Shown here: in pieces, positions 62,600 through 64,000 of the stretch
How the letters are laid out: each line of letters starts with the position of its first letter
Numbering within the stretch: position 1 is the stretch's first letter
NCBI RefSeq assembly: GCF_020735465.1
Contig: NZ_CP085935.1
Location: forward strand, 1,736,001 to 1,800,000
Origin: Collinsella stercoris DSM 13279
Lineage (GTDB): Bacteria > Actinomycetota > Coriobacteriia > Coriobacteriales > Coriobacteriaceae
Length of the DNA stretch: 64,000 bases
Reading direction: 5' to 3'
Notes under the pieces: generated by a model
Seen by the model: only the letters and a program-made list of their open reading frames with translations
Databases searched by the model: none
Told to the model about the DNA's origin: nothing
Position numbers and translations under genes: made by a program

Positions 62600-63448
62600 A
62601 TGTTCGCCGATTACCACGTGCACACGGAGTTTTCCGACGACTCCGTGTTTCCGCTCAACGACGTGTGCGCCCTCGCCATCGAGCGCGGCATCGACGAGAT
62701 CTGCATCACCGACCACGTCGACTACGGCGTGCGCCCCGACTGGGACGAATACCGCCGCGACCCCTCCTGCGCCAAGATGTTCGAGGGCAAGCCCTCGATC
62801 AACGTCGACTACGAGCGCTATTTCCCCGCCATCGCAGAGGCGCGCGAGCGTTTTGCGCCCGAGCTCACCGTAAAGACCGGCATGGAATTTGGCGTACAGT
62901 CGCACACCATCGACCGCTTCCGCGCGCTCTTCGACCGGCACGCCGCCGAATGGGATTTCATCATCCTGTCCATCCACCAGGTGGGCGACAAGGAATTCTG
63001 GGACGGCGCGTTCCAGGAGGGCAAGACGCAAGAAGAGTACAACATGCAGCACTATGAGGAGATGCTGCGCGTTGTCCAGGGCTTTGACAACTGGTCGGTC
63101 ATCGGGCACGTCGACCACATCAAGCGCTACGATCCGCTCGGTCCTTGGCCCGATGCCAATATTCGCGACATTGTGGCCGCCATTTTTAAAGAGGCCATCC
63201 GCCGCGGCAAGGGCATCGAGCTCAACACGTCTTCCGTTCGCTACGGCCTGTCCGATCTCACCCCCAGCACGGAAATCCTGCGCCTGTACCGCGATCTGGG
63301 CGGTCGCATCCTCACCCTGGGCAGCGACTCCCACAAGCCCGAGCACCTGGGCGCGCACATCCCCGTCATGCGGGAACGCCTGCGCGCGCTCGGCTTTGAC
63401 GAGTTCTGCACGTTCGACCATATGGAGCCCGTGTTCCACAAGCTGTAG
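62600..63448 (+). CDS. PHP-domain histidinol-phosphatase family protein
   Basis: A 282-residue metal-dependent phosphoesterase. The PHP metal residues are in DYHVHTEFSDDS, EICITDHVDYG, KTGMEFGV, ILSIHQVG, IGHVDHIKRY and LGSDSHKPEHLG. It fits the HisK/HisJ type of histidinol-phosphate phosphatase, but no other his gene is in the window, so another substrate is possible. GGAG lies before the ATG. Confidence 0.85.
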   Translation: MFADYHVHTEFSDDSVFPLNDVCALAIERGIDEICITDHVDYGVRPDWDEYRRDPSCAKMFEGKPSINVDYERYFPAIAEARERFAPELTVKTGMEFGVQSHTIDRFRALFDRHAAEWDFIILSIHQVGDKEFWDGAFQEGKTQEEYNMQHYEEMLRVVQGFDNWSVIGHVDHIKRYDPLGPWPDANIRDIVAAIFKEAIRRGKGIELNTSSVRYGLSDLTPSTEILRLYRDLGGRILTLGSDSHKPEHLGAHIPVMRERLRALGFDEFCTFDHMEPVFHKL

Positions 63449-63634
63449 GGCGCGCGCCGGACAAGGCGCCGCGACGTACAAAGCGCGCACGGCGGTTGCG
63501 GCGGCACGACGGTTTTGCCGTGACGGCGCACATCCAGCCGCGTCGCGCACGGCGTTTCCCGCATGCCGAGCAAGGCGCTATACATCCGAACAAGATTCCC
63601 CAAGCATCAAACACCCCGACCCCTGGACGAACCC
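63449..63634. other. Intergenic, nothing recognised
   Basis: No promoter or terminator could be assigned. An in-frame ATG at 63563 would extend the next gene by 24 codons, but has no ribosome site. Confidence 0.4.
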
Positions 63635-64000
63635 ATGGCCTCGCTTCTTCTTGCTGTTATCTACCTCACGTTTATCTCACTCGGCTTGCCCGATTCCCTG
63701 CTGGGCACCGCATGGCCCGTCATGCACGTCGAACTTGCCGCGCCCGTCGCCGCGCAGAGCCTCATCTCCATCATCATCAGCTGCTGCACGATCGTGTCTT
63801 CGCTCCTCACCGCAAAGCTCGTGCACAAGTTGGGCACGGGCAAGCTCACCGCCCTCTCCGTGGCCCTCACCGCCGGCGCGATTCTGGGCTTTTCCGCCAC
63901 GAACGCGTTTTGGCAGCTGTGCCTCATCGCCATCCCCTATGGCCTGGGCGCGGGCGCCATCGACTCCGCGCTCAACAATTACGTCGCGCTCAATTACGGC
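63635..64000 (+). CDS. MFS transporter (3' end outside window)
   Basis: The first 122 codons of a major facilitator protein: MASLLLAVIYLTFISLGLPD begins helix 1, and three more helices follow. The GLPDSLLG motif at the first loop is typical of FucP/AraJ-like MFS members. The ATG at 63635 starts the helix directly. Substrate unknown. Confidence 0.8.
   Translation, partial: MASLLLAVIYLTFISLGLPDSLLGTAWPVMHVELAAPVAAQSLISIIISCCTIVSSLLTAKLVHKLGTGKLTALSVALTAGAILGFSATNAFWQLCLIAIPYGLGAGAIDSALNNYVALNYG

Overview
The window is about 64 kb of high-GC, gene-dense bacterial chromosome. No phage, insertion sequence, CRISPR array or plasmid function was seen. Strong GGAGG-type ribosome binding sites, a transcription-attenuating T-box ahead of pheS, a manganese family II pyrophosphatase, a monoderm-type Tad locus without a secretin, and many membrane proteins typical of gut Actinobacteria suggest class Coriobacteriia, perhaps Collinsella or a close relative. 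That placement is inference from gene content only.

Layout from left to right. 1-2.9 kb: a truncated MFS exporter, a four-helix membrane protein and an Hsp20 chaperone; the first two share a 16-bp palindrome upstream. 3.3-7.5 kb: a polar amino-acid ABC importer operon followed by a cytidylate-kinase-like gene. 7.9-17.7 kb: a zinc-dependent phospholipase C-like protein, small membrane proteins, tatD-rsmA, and an operon with a GH5-like protein, rsmI, a membrane protein and metG. A tRNA-Phe lies at 17.8 kb. 18.1-28.1 kb: a complete Tad/Flp pilus operon on the minus strand (cpaB, cpaE, tadA, tadB, tadC, flp, an unknown secreted protein, a second pilin-like protein, TadE, a large TadG-like protein, a second TadE, a DUF192 protein). 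28.8-36.3 kb: rsgA and a calcium P-type ATPase, then pyk and an unknown nuclease-like protein. 36.6-42.2 kb: a second phospholipase C-like protein and T-box-pheS-pheT. 42.7-51.9 kb: M32 and M16 peptidases, an EamA transporter, a deoxyinosine glycosylase, 5-formyltetrahydrofolate cyclo-ligase and tiny membrane proteins. 52.1-57.2 kb: a BceAB/MacB-like ABC exporter with a 52-residue membrane peptide upstream, and a MutT-Vsr fusion. 57.2-64 kb: an amidohydrolase, nhaA, ppaC, a PHP phosphatase and a truncated MFS gene.

The most unusual content lies between genes. A family of palindromic elements of about 150 bp (3024-3175, 12810-12960, 34811-34960, with a shorter divergent copy at 44482-44616) has terminal inverted repeats of about 30 bp. 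The central bases of those repeats change together in both arms from copy to copy, as expected if the hairpin itself is selected or maintained. A second repeat family follows both pheS and pheT. Many intergenic gaps hold minisatellites with 20-42 bp units, each locus with its own unit, and similar in-frame repeats have expanded inside several proteins.

Functional themes: envelope and transport (two MFS proteins, two ABC systems, NhaA, Ca-ATPase, EamA, Tad pilus), translation (pheST, metG, rsmA, rsmI, rsgA, tRNA-Phe), and DNA or nucleotide repair (MutT-Vsr fusion, deoxyinosine glycosylase). All calls rest on reading the sequence; no database search was run.
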